Shown: positions 43,430 to 53,399, counted from the stretch's first letter. The stretch: 64,000 bases of DNA from Streptomyces dangxiongensis (GCF_003675325.1 NZ_CP033073.1:7874001-7938000), one strand, 5' to 3'. Made by a program: numbers and translations. The notes: generated from the sequence alone by a model not told the origin.

Positions 43430-44029
43430 TCAGCAGGGAGCCGTGGCGCGCATGGGCATCGGCCGCGGCAGGCAGGCGGCATATGGTCTCTGACTGACGG
43501 CACCGGTGCCGAGTCGGGTGAGCAGCCAGAAGGTGATTGCGGTGCCGGTGCCGTAGACGACGTGCGCGCCGAAATCCCAGGCCACGATCTTGGCGTCGTA
43601 CTGCCAGATCGGCTTGTAGAGCCCTGCGATCGGCAAGGTGACGTAGTCACCGGCGAACACTGCGGCACCGAAAGGCACGCCGTACACGGGGGAGGGGCTG
43701 GGCAGTGATCCGGCCACGATGCCGTAGACCGCGCCCGCCGCTGATCCGTAGGCCCAGTGAGCGACGGTGCTCGTGAGCCAGGCGGAACCATCAGGAAGCC
43801 GACGCTGCGTGAAGCCCTCGATCACCCGCTTCGCCACCTGCCCTGGATCTGGGGCCTTCTCCCAGCTTTCGACCGGCGCGAATTCCCAGGCGAGCGGGCT
43901 GTCCGTCCCGCCTGCGCGACGGTACTTCAGGTAATGAACGGCATCCAGGCACACCGTTCCCACCGCCCCGGCCAGCAGGCCGGCCGTCACCGCCGCGAGG
44001 GGAGCCAGCGGATTCCTTCGGGAGCGCAC
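43430..44029 (-). CDS. Integral membrane protein, uncharacterised (DUF1440-like)
   Basis: A 199-residue membrane protein. The N-terminal helix LAAVTAGLLAGAVGTVCLDA is followed by a soluble segment (EFAPVESWEKAPDPGQVAKR), then helices near 87-107, 113-133 and 148-168. The arrangement resembles YagU/DUF1440 proteins. GTG 44029 has GAGGAG 9 bases upstream. The last residues (from VSQRPYAAC) look like read-through. No partner genes. Confidence 0.7.
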   Translation of the reverse strand: MRSRRNPLAPLAAVTAGLLAGAVGTVCLDAVHYLKYRRAGGTDSPLAWEFAPVESWEKAPDPGQVAKRVIEGFTQRRLPDGSAWLTSTVAHWAYGSAAGAVYGIVAGSLPSPSPVYGVPFGAAVFAGDYVTLPIAGLYKPIWQYDAKIVAWDFGAHVVYGTGTAITFWLLTRLGTGAVSQRPYAACLPRPMPMRATAPC

Positions 44030-44041
44030 GACGCAATCTCC

Positions 44042-44577
44042 TCATCGGTCAGGGCCGGGAAGGTTGATGTCTTTCAGCACCCGGGCTGCGGTTGGGCGGC
44101 ATTGAGCCCACATCGAGTATCCGGCGGCCAGAACATGCGCGCACGAGGAGAACGTCCCCGGGCGCAGGCGGTGAACGGGCTGCGGCGGGCGGTCCTGAGC
44201 GGTACTGCGGAAGCAGCGACCGCAGGGGGGCGCTCGTCTGCCGAACCGCCTATCACCGCGAAACGCGTTGGGCAAGCGGGCCAACTGGCCCCTCGCGGTC
44301 AGCGTGCACGCGGCCACCAGGCCATGACCGCAGGAAGCGCCCGGGTGGGATCCTCGCACTCGCGAGCCTCTCTCGCGTGGCCCCGGCGGACCGACCCGGG
44401 TGCTGCTCCTTCGCCCCGGCGGACAGCTCCGGCTTCCACGGGCTCAGCGGCGACGCCTGCCACGTACCAGGGGCGGCCTCATCCAGGTCAGCGCATGCAC
44501 ACAGGACTCGACGCGCCTGATAGCCCCAGACCTGTTGCCCCGGTATCAGGCCCTGCATACACCCGTCCGAGGGACCA
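44042..44577. other. Intergenic stretch, nothing recognised
   Basis: Open frames exist on both strands but lack motifs or consistent codon bias. The 3' end carries the GAGGGA preceding the alcohol-dehydrogenase stub. Confidence 0.45.
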
Positions 44578-44744
44578 ATGAACAGTTACCGAGCCGCGCA
44601 GGTAACCGCCCCAGGCGGCACCTTCGAGATCGCCGAGCGAAGAGGTGCCGCAGCCCGGCCCGGGACACGTCAGGATCGCCGTGGAGGCGTGCGGTATCTG
44701 CCACAGCGACGCCAATTTCGTCGAGGGTCGGCTACCTGGTGTCA
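44578..44744 (+). pseudogene. Zinc alcohol dehydrogenase stub, frameshifted and cut by IS5 DNA
   Basis: MNSYRAAQVTAPGGTFEIAE begins a medium-chain zinc alcohol dehydrogenase, with GAGGGA upstream of the ATG. An extra base near 44637-44641 shifts the frame; the next frame reads VPQPGPGHVRIAVEACGICH, then SDANFVEGRLPGVN. CGICHSD contains the first catalytic zinc ligand. Immediately afterwards the sequence switches to transposase. Confidence 0.75.
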
Positions 44745-45191
44745 ATCCATCTGGCCGCAGACGGCCACGCGCGGCCCCTGGCTCTGGCCGTCACAGCCGG
44801 CCAGGCCGGCGACGCGCCCGCCTTCGAGACGGTCATGGCCCGCATCCGGGTGCCGAGAACCGGCCCCGGCCGACCTCACACCCGCCCCGTCACGGTCCTG
44901 GCCGACCGCGCCTACTCATCCCGCGCGATCCACGGCCACCTGCGCCGCCGACAGATCCGCGCGGTCATCCCTCAGCCTTCGGACCAGACCGGCCACCGTC
45001 TGCGGCGCGCCCGCCAAGGCGGGCGCCCGCCCGGCTTCGACGCGGACGCCTACAAGCAGCGCAACACCGTCGAGCGGCGCATCAACCGCCTCAAACAGTG
45101 GCGCGGCCCGGCCACGCGAACCGACAAACTCGCCATCGCCTACCAGGCCGCACTCCACCTCGCCGCCATCCTCATCTGGACACGACGCTGA
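44745..45191 (+). pseudogene. IS5-family transposase, C-terminal half
   Basis: An open stretch of 148 codons reads IHLAADGHARPLALAVTAGQ, AGDAPAFETVMARIRVPRTG, then ADRAYSSRAIHGHLRRRQIR and YKQRNTVERRINRLKQWRG. It keeps the second Asp (LADRAYSS) and the Glu (TVER) of the DDE triad. The N-terminal domain and the first Asp are missing. It is fused to the alcohol-dehydrogenase stub. Confidence 0.8.
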
Positions 45192-45296
45192 CCGCAGAGA
45201 CAGAACCTAGGCGCTCCAGCAGGGCCCGGGCCCTCGCCTCGGCGCGCGCTGTCGCAGGCGGCGGCGAGCTCGGTGCGGGCCAGCTCAGCCTGCTAG

Positions 45297-45330
45297 GCCG
45301 TTTCTTTCAGATCGTTGGTCTGGTGTGTCG
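45297..45330 (+). repeat. Candidate left terminal inverted repeat of IS5 element
   Basis: GGCCGTTTCTTTCAGATCGT and the following bases precede a GTG-started transposase frame, the usual position of an IS5-group terminal repeat. I did not find the matching right end, in line with the truncated 3' part. Confidence 0.4.
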
Positions 45331-46008
45331 TTGACTGACGCCCAGTGGGCACGCATCGAGCTGTTGTTGCGGGACCGGAACCGAAGCCGGGCGGCGGTGG
45401 CGGGGTCATCGGCGGATGAACGACGCGATCGCGTTCGAGTACCGCACCGGCACGCCATGGATGGACCTGCCCGAGCACTTCGCGTCGTGGAAAGGCGCTC
45501 ACAACCGGCTGCGGAAGTGGGCCGCCGACAGCACTTGGGAGATGGTCTTCACCGCCCTGCTCGCCCAGGCCGACGCCGAAGGTGACCTCGAATGGGTCGT
45601 CGCGGTCGACTCCACCATCGTCCGGGCCCACCAGCACGCCGCCGGGGCCCGTCAAAAGGGGCTCCGGTCGGCGAGCCGCCCGACCATGCCCTCGGACGGT
45701 CCCGCGGCGGGCTGACCACCACCAAGATCCACCTCGCCGTAGGCGGCCACTGTCGCCCGCTGGCCTTCGTCATCACGCCCGGCCAGTCAGGTGACGCGCC
45801 CGCGTTCACCCAGGTCATGACCCGCTTACGGGTGCCCAGGCGGATCGGCCGTCCAAGGATCACGCCGGACATCCTGGCCGACAAGGCGTATTCGTCCCGC
45901 GCAATCCGATCGCATCTCCGCCGGCGCGGGATCCGGGCAGTGATCCCGCAGCCCGCCGACCAGGCCGCCAACCGCAAACGACTCGGCAGTCGTGGCGGCA
46001 CCGCGTGA
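45325..46008 (+). pseudogene. IS5-family transposase, frameshifted and 3'-truncated
   Basis: Successive frames read SLTDAQWARIELLLRDRNRS, then AIAFEYRTGTPWMDLPEHFA and DLEWVVAVDSTIVRAHQHAA (first Asp), then GRSRGGLTTTKIHLAVGGHC and ILADKAYSSRAIRSHLRRRG (second Asp). After RKRLGSRGG the frame meets a stop and the Glu-containing end (NTVERxINRLK) is missing. At least two frameshifts. Confidence 0.8.
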
Positions 46009-46127
46009 AGGAGGCGCACGACCTGCGGGACTGGCTGAGGCAGGCTGCTGCCGGGAGCGGGCCGGACGCTTCGGTGGCCGGCCGCTGGGCGAGGGAGACC
46101 GCCACAAGGATCCCGTCCCGGGAGTGA
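46005..46127 (+). pseudogene. Short unidentified 3' gene fragment
   Basis: Forty codon-biased codons (VKEAHDLRDWLRQAAAGSGP, then RWARETATRIPSRE and TGA). It looks like the tail of a helical protein. It starts at the broken end of the IS5 element. No family recognised. Confidence 0.3.
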
Positions 46128-46157
46128 GCGTGCCGGTCGCCGTGACGCTTCAGTGAA

Positions 46158-49100
46158 TCAGGGGTGACGTCGGTCGGGAAGACCGTGCTCCGCCGCCCTG
46201 ACGATCTGGGCGCGTAGCTGGGCGCAGTCGTCCATCTCGCGCGCGTACAGATCGGGGTTCAGGTCGGCGAGCGGGGCGAGGCTCCTCTCGGAGGCCGCCA
46301 CCTCGAGCAGCGCCTGGTCGAAGGCGCCGGTCCAGGGGAGGGTGTCCGCGAGATTGTAGTGGCAGGTCGCGATGGCGAGCGCGTACTGGTCGGGTCCGGC
46401 GTGCGGCTCCACCTCGCGGGTCAGCTCCAGCGCCTTGTACAGATGGGGCAGGGCCTCGCGCTGATGGCCCATCCGGGAGAGCACACCGGCGTACTGGGCG
46501 AGCGTGGCGGCCAGGGCGGACCGGTCGGTGGGCAGGCCGCACACGTCGAGGACTACCTGCCGGATGGCGACCGCTTGGCCGAGCAGGCCCTCCGCGTCGC
46601 TCGTCTGCCCGGCCTGCAGGCTTTTCCGGGCCAGGCCTTCGAGCTGAGCCGCCACGCTGTCGCCGTGCTGCTCGGGGTCACGGCGGACCAGGAGGCGGCG
46701 GACGAGCATCGCCCGGCGGATCGTGGAGCGCGCCGCCCGGCGCCGACCAAGGGCGAAGTAGAGATCGACGGCGAGGGACAGCACGGCGGTGTACTCGCCC
46801 AGGTGGTCGCCCGGGAGATTCCTGATGTCGCGGTCGTAGTTGCGGACGGCCTGGTCAACGAGTCGCTTCGCCCTGCGCAGGTCACCCCGTTGGTCGGGGT
46901 TCCCTCGGGCGAGGTCGATCAGATTTTCGGCGAGCATGATCTGGGCCTGGGCCTCCACCCTGGGGCGGGAGATCTTGCTGCGGACGAGTTCGCAGCCGAC
47001 CTCCAGGCACTCCTCGGCGGCCTCCCGCGCCTCGTCGAGGCGGCGCAGTTCCGTCAGGACGGACGCGTGCTGGAGGAGGGAGTTCCAGAACAGCTCGTTC
47101 GGCTCGCCGGCGTCCGCGACGAGGCTTCGTCGGATGGCGAGCCCGCGGCGGATCGGCTCCAGCGCCTCTTCGGGTCTGCCCATGGAGACGAGCGTCCCAC
47201 CGATGTTGTTGAGGACGACGGCCAGGCCCTCCGCGGCCACCGGGGTGGCCAGGCTCTCCGGCTGGTCGACGACGGCGAGCGCGTCGCGCAGGACGGCGAG
47301 CGCCTCCTCGAACCGGTCCAGCACGCGCAGCCGGTTGGCACGGCCGACGAGGCTGCCCACGGCGTCGTGGCCGAGGGCGTCGGGCCGCTCATCGGCCATC
47401 TGCCGCAGGGTGTGGGCGGTGGGCTCGGACAGCGTCTCGGCGGCGGCACGGAACTCGCCCTTGCGCTTGAGGGTGTGCGCTAGCTCGGCCTCGGCGTCCG
47501 CGAGACGTTCGAGTACAACGGGATCGCCCGTGTCGGCGAGGGAGTTGAGGAGGGCGACGCGCTGTTCCTGGAGGGGGCGCGCGGCATCGTCGTCACCGCT
47601 GCCGACGATGACACGGGCACGCTCGCCGAGGATCTCCGCCCGAGCGGGGGCCTGGTCGGCCGGGGTAAGTGTGCCGACCAGCTCGGCGGCCCTGTCCAGC
47701 GCGGCCTGGGCCTTGTCGAACTCCACGGTCCAGCGGTGCGAGCGGGCCATGGTGAGCAGCGCGGTGAACCGTGCGGCGGGTGTGGTTTCAGCCTCGCCGG
47801 AGTCGTACAGCCGCAGCGCCTCGTCGCATCGGCGTAGGGCCGTCCAGTGGTCCCCGGCGGCCTGCCGCCACCCCGCCTCGTGCACGAGCGCGGTAGCCCG
47901 CGGGGTCGGCGGAAGCCCCCGCGCGGCCGTGGCGGCGGTACGCGTGGCCCACGCGGCGAGCACCCGGCTACGCCCCGCGCCCAACCGGTCGAGCAGCTCC
48001 AGCAGCAGCTCGGGGTCGGTGTCGGGTGCGTCGGTGAGCCGGTGCAGGGCGTCGAGGAGGGGCTCGGGGGACTCGGTGAGGGTGGTGGCCTCCATGACCG
48101 TGCCGGCGAGGGCCGAGTCACGGCCGAGGGCTTCGTCCAGGGCGCGGGCGACGGGGTGCCAGTGGCGGGGGAGTCCGGCCACGCGGGAGAGAGTGACGAG
48201 GGCGGCGAGGAGGGTGGGGGCGGCGGAAGGGGCCGGCGGGGTCTCGGCCGACGTCGGCTGCCCGGTGCGGGCGGCCACTGACGCGGTGCGGTGCTCAGGG
48301 CTCGGCGGGGCGGGTCGCGATTCGGGGCTGCCGGCGGGCGTCGGCTCCTCGACCCGGGACCGCCACAGCGCCGTCCTCGCCCCCGCCAACGTCAGCAACG
48401 GCAGCGTCACCAGGGCCGTGTCCGCCCGCGTCCGGTCCCCCACGTGGTATTCCCCCAGGCGGTCCGGCTGGAGGGCGCCCCAACAGCTATCGCCCGGGGC
48501 GGGGTACATCTCGGCGAGCCAGGCCGCGCCCTGGTCCACGGTCGGGGCGTCCGCCGTGCGGAAGCCGGGGGAGGAGCGCAACAGCGGGGCGGCCAGAGCG
48601 GGTTCCGCGCCCGCGGTGAGGATTGCGGTGCCCACCGCGTCGGCCAGGGGCACGGGGCCCGCCTCCGCCAGTCGGGGGCGGCCGGCGGCGCTGTCCTCCC
48701 AGTACGCGCGCTCGTGCAGGAGGAGTTGCTCCTCGACCCGTAGGCCGGTGTCGTCCGGGCGGGTCGCGGGATGTGTGGCGAGGAGGTCGGTGAGCGCGGT
48801 CATGTGCAGAGTGAGAGCGGAGCCGTACTCGGGGGCGCTCACATCGCGCGGGGCGACGAGGGCGACGCGTCCCGTCCAGTCACCGGTGACGTCCCTGAGC
48901 TCCCGGGGCAGTGCCTCGGGGAGGCGCCGGGCGAGGTCGGTGAGGGCGTCGTGGTAGTGCGCGTCGCGGTCCGGTAACTCCGTCAGCGGAGGCAGTTCGC
49001 GGTGCAGGGTGTCGTAGGTCAGGTTTCTCGTCTCGCGCGTCCGGGTCCTGAGCTGGTCCCACCAGCCGCCCGTGCTGTCGCCCCTCCCTCGCGCGGTGAG

Positions 49101-50156
49101 CAGCAGCCGTACCGGAGGACGGCCGTCGGGCCGTCGGTCCAGCACAGTGAGCAGGGCGGTCAGTTGGGCGATCCGCAGCTCGGCGTAGTCGGCGACCAGG
49201 ATCAGTGGGCGGTCCACCTCGGCGAGCACACCGAGGTCCTCGGCCGGGCCGCGCTCGTCCAGCCAGCCGCAGGCCCAGCCGTGCCGGTCGCGCCGCCGGG
49301 TGCACAGTTCGCGGGCGAGCCGGGACTTGCCGGCACCGCCGGGCCCGGTGAGGACGGCGAGCTGTACGCCTTCGCCTTGGCACCAGTCGTCGAGCTCCCC
49401 CAGCAGGTGCTCGCGGCCGTGGAAGCGGACCACCTCGGCGCGCTGGTCCAGCAGCGTCGCTGGGGAGCGGACCGGCCATCCCGCGGCGGGCGTGACGAGG
49501 CCCTGAAGGTCGACCGGCTCCCACACGGGCGGGGCGCCGGTGTGCCGGGTGACCAGGTCCGTGAACCCCGGGTCGGCCAGCAGCGCGTACACCGGTACGG
49601 CCTCCCAGCGCGGCAGCCCCCAGCCGCTGACATCGGTCACGACGACGCCGGTCAGCAGCGCGCCGCTGAAGAGGGCCGCGCCGGACTGGCCGCTCCATGG
49701 GGAGGGTGTGCGGCGGGCGGGGTCGGCGGGCGGCGCGCTGGCGAGTTCCGCGGTGTAGCGGTGGGACAGGGCGCCGGTGCCGGGGGCGAGGGTGGCGCGT
49801 GGCTGCTGAAGATCGAGACCGCCGTCGGCCCGGCGCCCGGCCTCGGGGTAGCCGGCGACGTCGCAGGGCTGGTGCCGGGCAGTGACGAGCCGCCCCCAGC
49901 GGACCGGGGCGACCTGCTCGCGGACGTCTGCCTCGGCGAGGAGCAGGGCCGCGTCGACGTGAGTGGCGCCGCGCCAGACGACCGTGCAGGGTACCGCGCG
50001 ACCGCCGGGCACCTGTACGTCGCAGGCGTCCCGCCCTTCCAGGACATGACGGGCGGTCAGTATAAGCCTGGCGCCCAGGAGATAGCCGGTTCCGTTGCCG
50101 CCGTACCGCTGCTCCGCACCCGGCAGCAGGACCGCGACGATACGGCTCAGCTCCAT
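46158..50156 (-). CDS. Trypsin-like protease / STAND-type NTPase / TPR conflict protein
   Basis: A 1332-residue multidomain protein. Residues 1-205 form a trypsin-like domain with His37 in LTARHVLEG, Asp68 in HVDAALL and Ser158 in WSGQSGAAL. Residues about 245-560 form a P-loop NTPase of AP-ATPase/STAND type: Walker A is TGPGGAGKSRLARE (270-283), Walker B LILVADYAE. Residues about 820-1320 are a long TPR array (for example GRPEEALEPIRRGLAIRRSL). It has no signal peptide. The design is that of a threat sensor (TPR) and NTP switch (STAND) activating a protease effector. ATG 50156 has GGGGG upstream. It is the last gene of a three-gene operon with trypco2 and a CATRA-like protein. Confidence 0.85.
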   Translation of the reverse strand: MELSRIVAVLLPGAEQRYGGNGTGYLLGARLILTARHVLEGRDACDVQVPGGRAVPCTVVWRGATHVDAALLLAEADVREQVAPVRWGRLVTARHQPCDVAGYPEAGRRADGGLDLQQPRATLAPGTGALSHRYTAELASAPPADPARRTPSPWSGQSGAALFSGALLTGVVVTDVSGWGLPRWEAVPVYALLADPGFTDLVTRHTGAPPVWEPVDLQGLVTPAAGWPVRSPATLLDQRAEVVRFHGREHLLGELDDWCQGEGVQLAVLTGPGGAGKSRLARELCTRRRDRHGWACGWLDERGPAEDLGVLAEVDRPLILVADYAELRIAQLTALLTVLDRRPDGRPPVRLLLTARGRGDSTGGWWDQLRTRTRETRNLTYDTLHRELPPLTELPDRDAHYHDALTDLARRLPEALPRELRDVTGDWTGRVALVAPRDVSAPEYGSALTLHMTALTDLLATHPATRPDDTGLRVEEQLLLHERAYWEDSAAGRPRLAEAGPVPLADAVGTAILTAGAEPALAAPLLRSSPGFRTADAPTVDQGAAWLAEMYPAPGDSCWGALQPDRLGEYHVGDRTRADTALVTLPLLTLAGARTALWRSRVEEPTPAGSPESRPAPPSPEHRTASVAARTGQPTSAETPPAPSAAPTLLAALVTLSRVAGLPRHWHPVARALDEALGRDSALAGTVMEATTLTESPEPLLDALHRLTDAPDTDPELLLELLDRLGAGRSRVLAAWATRTAATAARGLPPTPRATALVHEAGWRQAAGDHWTALRRCDEALRLYDSGEAETTPAARFTALLTMARSHRWTVEFDKAQAALDRAAELVGTLTPADQAPARAEILGERARVIVGSGDDDAARPLQEQRVALLNSLADTGDPVVLERLADAEAELAHTLKRKGEFRAAAETLSEPTAHTLRQMADERPDALGHDAVGSLVGRANRLRVLDRFEEALAVLRDALAVVDQPESLATPVAAEGLAVVLNNIGGTLVSMGRPEEALEPIRRGLAIRRSLVADAGEPNELFWNSLLQHASVLTELRRLDEAREAAEECLEVGCELVRSKISRPRVEAQAQIMLAENLIDLARGNPDQRGDLRRAKRLVDQAVRNYDRDIRNLPGDHLGEYTAVLSLAVDLYFALGRRRAARSTIRRAMLVRRLLVRRDPEQHGDSVAAQLEGLARKSLQAGQTSDAEGLLGQAVAIRQVVLDVCGLPTDRSALAATLAQYAGVLSRMGHQREALPHLYKALELTREVEPHAGPDQYALAIATCHYNLADTLPWTGAFDQALLEVAASERSLAPLADLNPDLYAREMDDCAQLRAQIVRAAEHGLPDRRHP

Positions 50157-50193
50157 CTGTGCCCCCGTTCACCGTGGTACGCCTGCGGGCGAG

Positions 50194-50523
50194 TCAGCGG
50201 ACGAGCCCGCCCCCACCGGTCAGACCGCCCGTCGGAGCGTCGCTGTTGCCGATGCGGATGCCCGCGCCGTCCTGGTCCACCGCGCGCAACGTGAATGCCA
50301 GCCTGTGGGCGGCGGTTCCGGACTTCACAGCCCCCGCCTCCCCGGACACGACCCACGCCTTGATGGACCCCTTCCCGCTCTGCTCGCGACGCAGCTCCAC
50401 CGTGAACTCCAGGGAGATGTCTCCGAGTTCGAAGTGCAGTCCGGAATTCACGGCGCGATCGCGAGCGGCGGTCAGTTCGGCTCGAAGGTGGTCGATGGCT
50501 TCGCCGACGGTGATGTCCTTCAT
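50194..50523 (-). CDS. Trypco2-family protein
   Basis: A 109-residue protein matching the trypsin-co-occurring domain 2 family: ITVGEAIDHLRAELTAARDR, then FELGDISLEFTVELRREQSG and a C-terminal strand HRLAFTLRAV. Family members are encoded next to trypsin-domain NTPase genes and probably bind or restrain the protease domain. ATG 50523 is chosen for the family start; the site before it (GGTGG) is weak. It is 37 bases upstream of the protease gene and 51 bases downstream of the CATRA-like gene. Confidence 0.8.
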   Translation of the reverse strand: MKDITVGEAIDHLRAELTAARDRAVNSGLHFELGDISLEFTVELRREQSGKGSIKAWVVSGEAGAVKSGTAAHRLAFTLRAVDQDGAGIRIGNSDAPTGGLTGGGGLVR

Positions 50524-50574
50524 GGAGCCACCGTAGCGACGCACCGAGGCGGCTGTCCCCGCGACGGCGGAAGG

Positions 50575-52266
50575 TCAGCGTGATGGATCGACCAGCGTCG
50601 GCACCAGATGCCGCTGCGCATGACGGACGTACTCCCATACGCGCTCCCACCCGTCTTCCTCCCCCTCCAGCCGGGTCCGCAGCCCCCAGGCCTCGGGCAG
50701 TTCGTGCTCCTTGATCCACAGCATGTAGCCACACACCGCCTCGCGCCGTTCGCCGATCGCCTCCAGACGGCGGGCGAGCGCGCCGTCGCGGCGGGCGCGG
50801 GCGAGCGCGGCGAACATGTCGACCACGGCGTAGTAGCTGAGCACGGCCTCGGTCGTGCGGTTCACGCAGGCCAGCACCACTCCGGCCTCGTACCGCGCCT
50901 GTTCCTCCAGTCGCCGGATCCGGCCGAACCGGCTCGGCTTCCCGTGATGGAAGTGGCGCCGGATGTTGCCGAAGTCGGGTACGAAGGGGCCGTCCGTGCC
51001 GGCCCCCAGGATGAGGGCGTTCATCGTGTGGACGTACGCCGCGCAGTCCGCCTGCGTCGCCAGGCGCACCTCCCGGGGCAGTCCCGCGGTGAACGGCATC
51101 AGAGGCGGCTCGATCCCGTTGCTGAGCCTGCCCTGGAGTATCGGGGTGAGTTCGCGGGCGATGAGGAAGAGGGCACACGCGTTGAAGACCAGGTAGGGGT
51201 CCCCGGATCCGTAGGGGATCTCGCCCTCCGGCATGGCCATCGGGATGAGCGGCCGGGGCGGCAGCAGGGAGGCGGCGCGCGGGGGTCGCCAGCAGCGCAT
51301 GTACGAGGCGACGGTGGCGTCGACGGCGCCCCAGGTGCTGTCGCGGTCGAGCGGGAAGGAGTCGGGATCGGCAGCGCCGGATGCCGCCCCGGTGACGGCG
51401 CAGAGGGTGGGCAGGGCCCAGGAGATGTTGGCCATCAATTCAACGGTCTGCGGCGGCAGTCCGATGAGGAAGCCTTGCCGGCCGTCGGCGAGGGGGCGGG
51501 CCAGCACCCGGGACTCCGGGTCGGTGGACGGCTGGACAAAGACCTCGACAGTGGAGGCCACTCCTTGGACCTCGTCCAGGCCGGGTATACGCAGGTCGCG
51601 CACTCGGTGATCGCCGTCGTCGGTACGGGAGAAGGCGTGGGCGAGCAGGAGCAGGTCGAGCAGCCTGCGGGGCCTGCCGGATGCGTCGGCCAGCTTCTGC
51701 AGGTTGTCGAGCAGGGTGCCGGTGGGGTCGGCGCCGCTGACGAAGTCCGGGTCGGTGAAGACACGGGCGAGTCGGGTGGCCTCGGCGGCGAGCTCGGCGC
51801 TCTGGTGATCGCGGAACATGAGGCTGGGCGGGTAAGGGAGGGGCGCTGGGTCCGGCGCCCCCTGTGCGAGCAGGCCGTTGAGAGCGGAGCGTAGGGCTCC
51901 GCTGTCCCGTACGGGCACGTCGCGGCGCGGCTTGCGGATCACGATGTGCCCGTGCTCGACGCGGGGATCCGACCGCACGACGACATCGGTCGGCCCTGCG
52001 AGGCGTACGGCGATGCCGTACCGGAAGAAGTGACTGAGCGCGGCGACGGCGTCCGCGAGGGCGGCGGCGGTGGCGGTGCCGGTGAGGACGTCATCGCCGG
52101 GGGCGTTGACGCCCGGCGGGCGTAAGTCCGCGTACGCGACACCGGCCCGGCTCAACACATCTCTCGCGGCGTCCGTCTCCTCGCGATCCGACGCGGCGAA
52201 GAGATGGAAGACCACCTGTGCCCCGGTGTCGGCCCCGATGGCCGTCGGTGTCGTCGCTTCCCCCAT
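50575..52266 (-). CDS. CATRA-like conflict-system protein
   Basis: A 563-residue protein, first gene of the second conflict operon. I recognise it as similar to the proteins named CATRA (caspase and TPR repeat-associated; BN6_48550-like) in actinobacterial conflict systems. Typical blocks are QVVFHLFAASDREETDAARD at the start, DGRQGFLIGLPPQTVELMAN and YGSGDPYLVFNACALFLIAR in the middle, and a helical end ERVWEYVRHAQRHLVPTLVD. No catalytic motif is evident. It may be an adaptor or sensor. ATG 52266 has no strong ribosome-binding site. The family call rests on memory and context. Confidence 0.6.
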   Translation of the reverse strand: MGEATTPTAIGADTGAQVVFHLFAASDREETDAARDVLSRAGVAYADLRPPGVNAPGDDVLTGTATAAALADAVAALSHFFRYGIAVRLAGPTDVVVRSDPRVEHGHIVIRKPRRDVPVRDSGALRSALNGLLAQGAPDPAPLPYPPSLMFRDHQSAELAAEATRLARVFTDPDFVSGADPTGTLLDNLQKLADASGRPRRLLDLLLLAHAFSRTDDGDHRVRDLRIPGLDEVQGVASTVEVFVQPSTDPESRVLARPLADGRQGFLIGLPPQTVELMANISWALPTLCAVTGAASGAADPDSFPLDRDSTWGAVDATVASYMRCWRPPRAASLLPPRPLIPMAMPEGEIPYGSGDPYLVFNACALFLIARELTPILQGRLSNGIEPPLMPFTAGLPREVRLATQADCAAYVHTMNALILGAGTDGPFVPDFGNIRRHFHHGKPSRFGRIRRLEEQARYEAGVVLACVNRTTEAVLSYYAVVDMFAALARARRDGALARRLEAIGERREAVCGYMLWIKEHELPEAWGLRTRLEGEEDGWERVWEYVRHAQRHLVPTLVDPSR

Positions 52267-52824
52267 AGCTCGACAGCATGGCGGCAGGCGGAGGGATGAA
52301 TCAACCTATCGAAGGAATATGGGGAGCGATCGGAGGAACACCTGCCACAAGAAGTTGGACGCTCTTGTAGGGCACCAGGCCCTTCACCGGACCGGCCGAG
52401 CACGACCACCAGGAACAGCACCTGCACAAACACCCCCCACCACCCATCACTACCGCGCCCCCGCTCCTGGCTCCGTTGATCACGGAAAGTCTCTACAAGG
52501 CGACCTGGGCACGCCCAGCGGCCTGTCCACCCGGCTGGAGCAGATCCCCGCCGCCGCACTCTCCGGCGGGTTGGCTGCGCTCGCATGCCCACCGGGGCGC
52601 GGTCGCGCCAGGGCGAAGCTGACCGCCACTGCTGGCCCCGGACAACGGCCTCAGCGACTGGAACATACCGTGGAGCGAGTGGGTCGCCGGCGGCGCGACC
52701 CAGTGACGTCCCGCCGACCACGCCCACCGCGCCACTCCTCCACGCCGCCGGACCGGAATTCCTTCCCCCGGACGGTCGGCCGGCTTCCTCTGAGAGCACC
52801 GACGATCGCCTCCGTGGTCTCGCG
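52267..52824. other. Region upstream of the second conflict operon, no clear gene
   Basis: The operon promoter should lie at 52267-52350, where the local base composition drops (TCAACCTATCGAAGGAATAT). Frames further right are chance or decayed. Confidence 0.4.
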
Positions 52825-53115
52825 CACGGTGTCCGGGTCGATGGCCGGCGGGCACAACACCCACGGCGCGATGAGTCGGCGGGCGGCGAACACGGACTCG
52901 AGGGCGGCCCTGCGCCGCCGGTAGGGCCAACTGATCGTGTCGGTCCCAGACAGCCGCAGCAGATCGACGGCGACGAAGTGGGCCGGCCACTCGTCCGCGG
53001 CCCGCGCCGCCCGGGCGCCGCGTCGTTGCAACCGGTTCTGGAGCTGCTCGAAGGCGAGCCGGCCCGCCGCCTCCCGTGCGACCAACTCGCCGTCCGGCGC
53101 GGTAACGTCCGGCAT
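52825..53115 (-). pseudogene. ATP-dependent DNA ligase fragment
   Basis: About 97 codons read APDGELVAREAAGRLAFEQL, QNRLQRRGARAARAADEWPA, HFVAVDLLRLSGTD and YRRRRAALESVFAAR. This is the middle of the nucleotidyltransferase domain of LigD-type ligases. DGEL and FVAVDLL are ligase motifs III and IIIa; the KYDG-type active-site lysine upstream is missing, and the C-terminal part is lost after DTVRE. Confidence 0.7.
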
Positions 53116-53399
53116 CTGCGCGGCCCGGCGCCAACCTCCGGAATCGCGCCCTCTGTCTCGAGTGACTTGTTGTCGCTTGAGCTGTTCCGATCCGGGACCT
53201 CACCGCGCGCGACGGGCACTCGGACTGCCTCGGGTGCCGGCTGGCCGGGCGGCGCGGCGACCGAGCCGGGGACCGTGGCGTCCTGGCGCACGACCAGGCC
53301 CCGGTGACCGCTTGCGGCGTCCTGACGGGCGACGAACGGAGCTGTGACGGGTGCCCGCGGCCGCGTCGCCGACCGTCACGGCTCCGCGCCGCCGGTCCC

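Noticed and set aside
46359..48957. Long plus-strand frames over the TPR gene
   Set aside because: They are shadows of the 1332-residue minus-strand gene, without domains.
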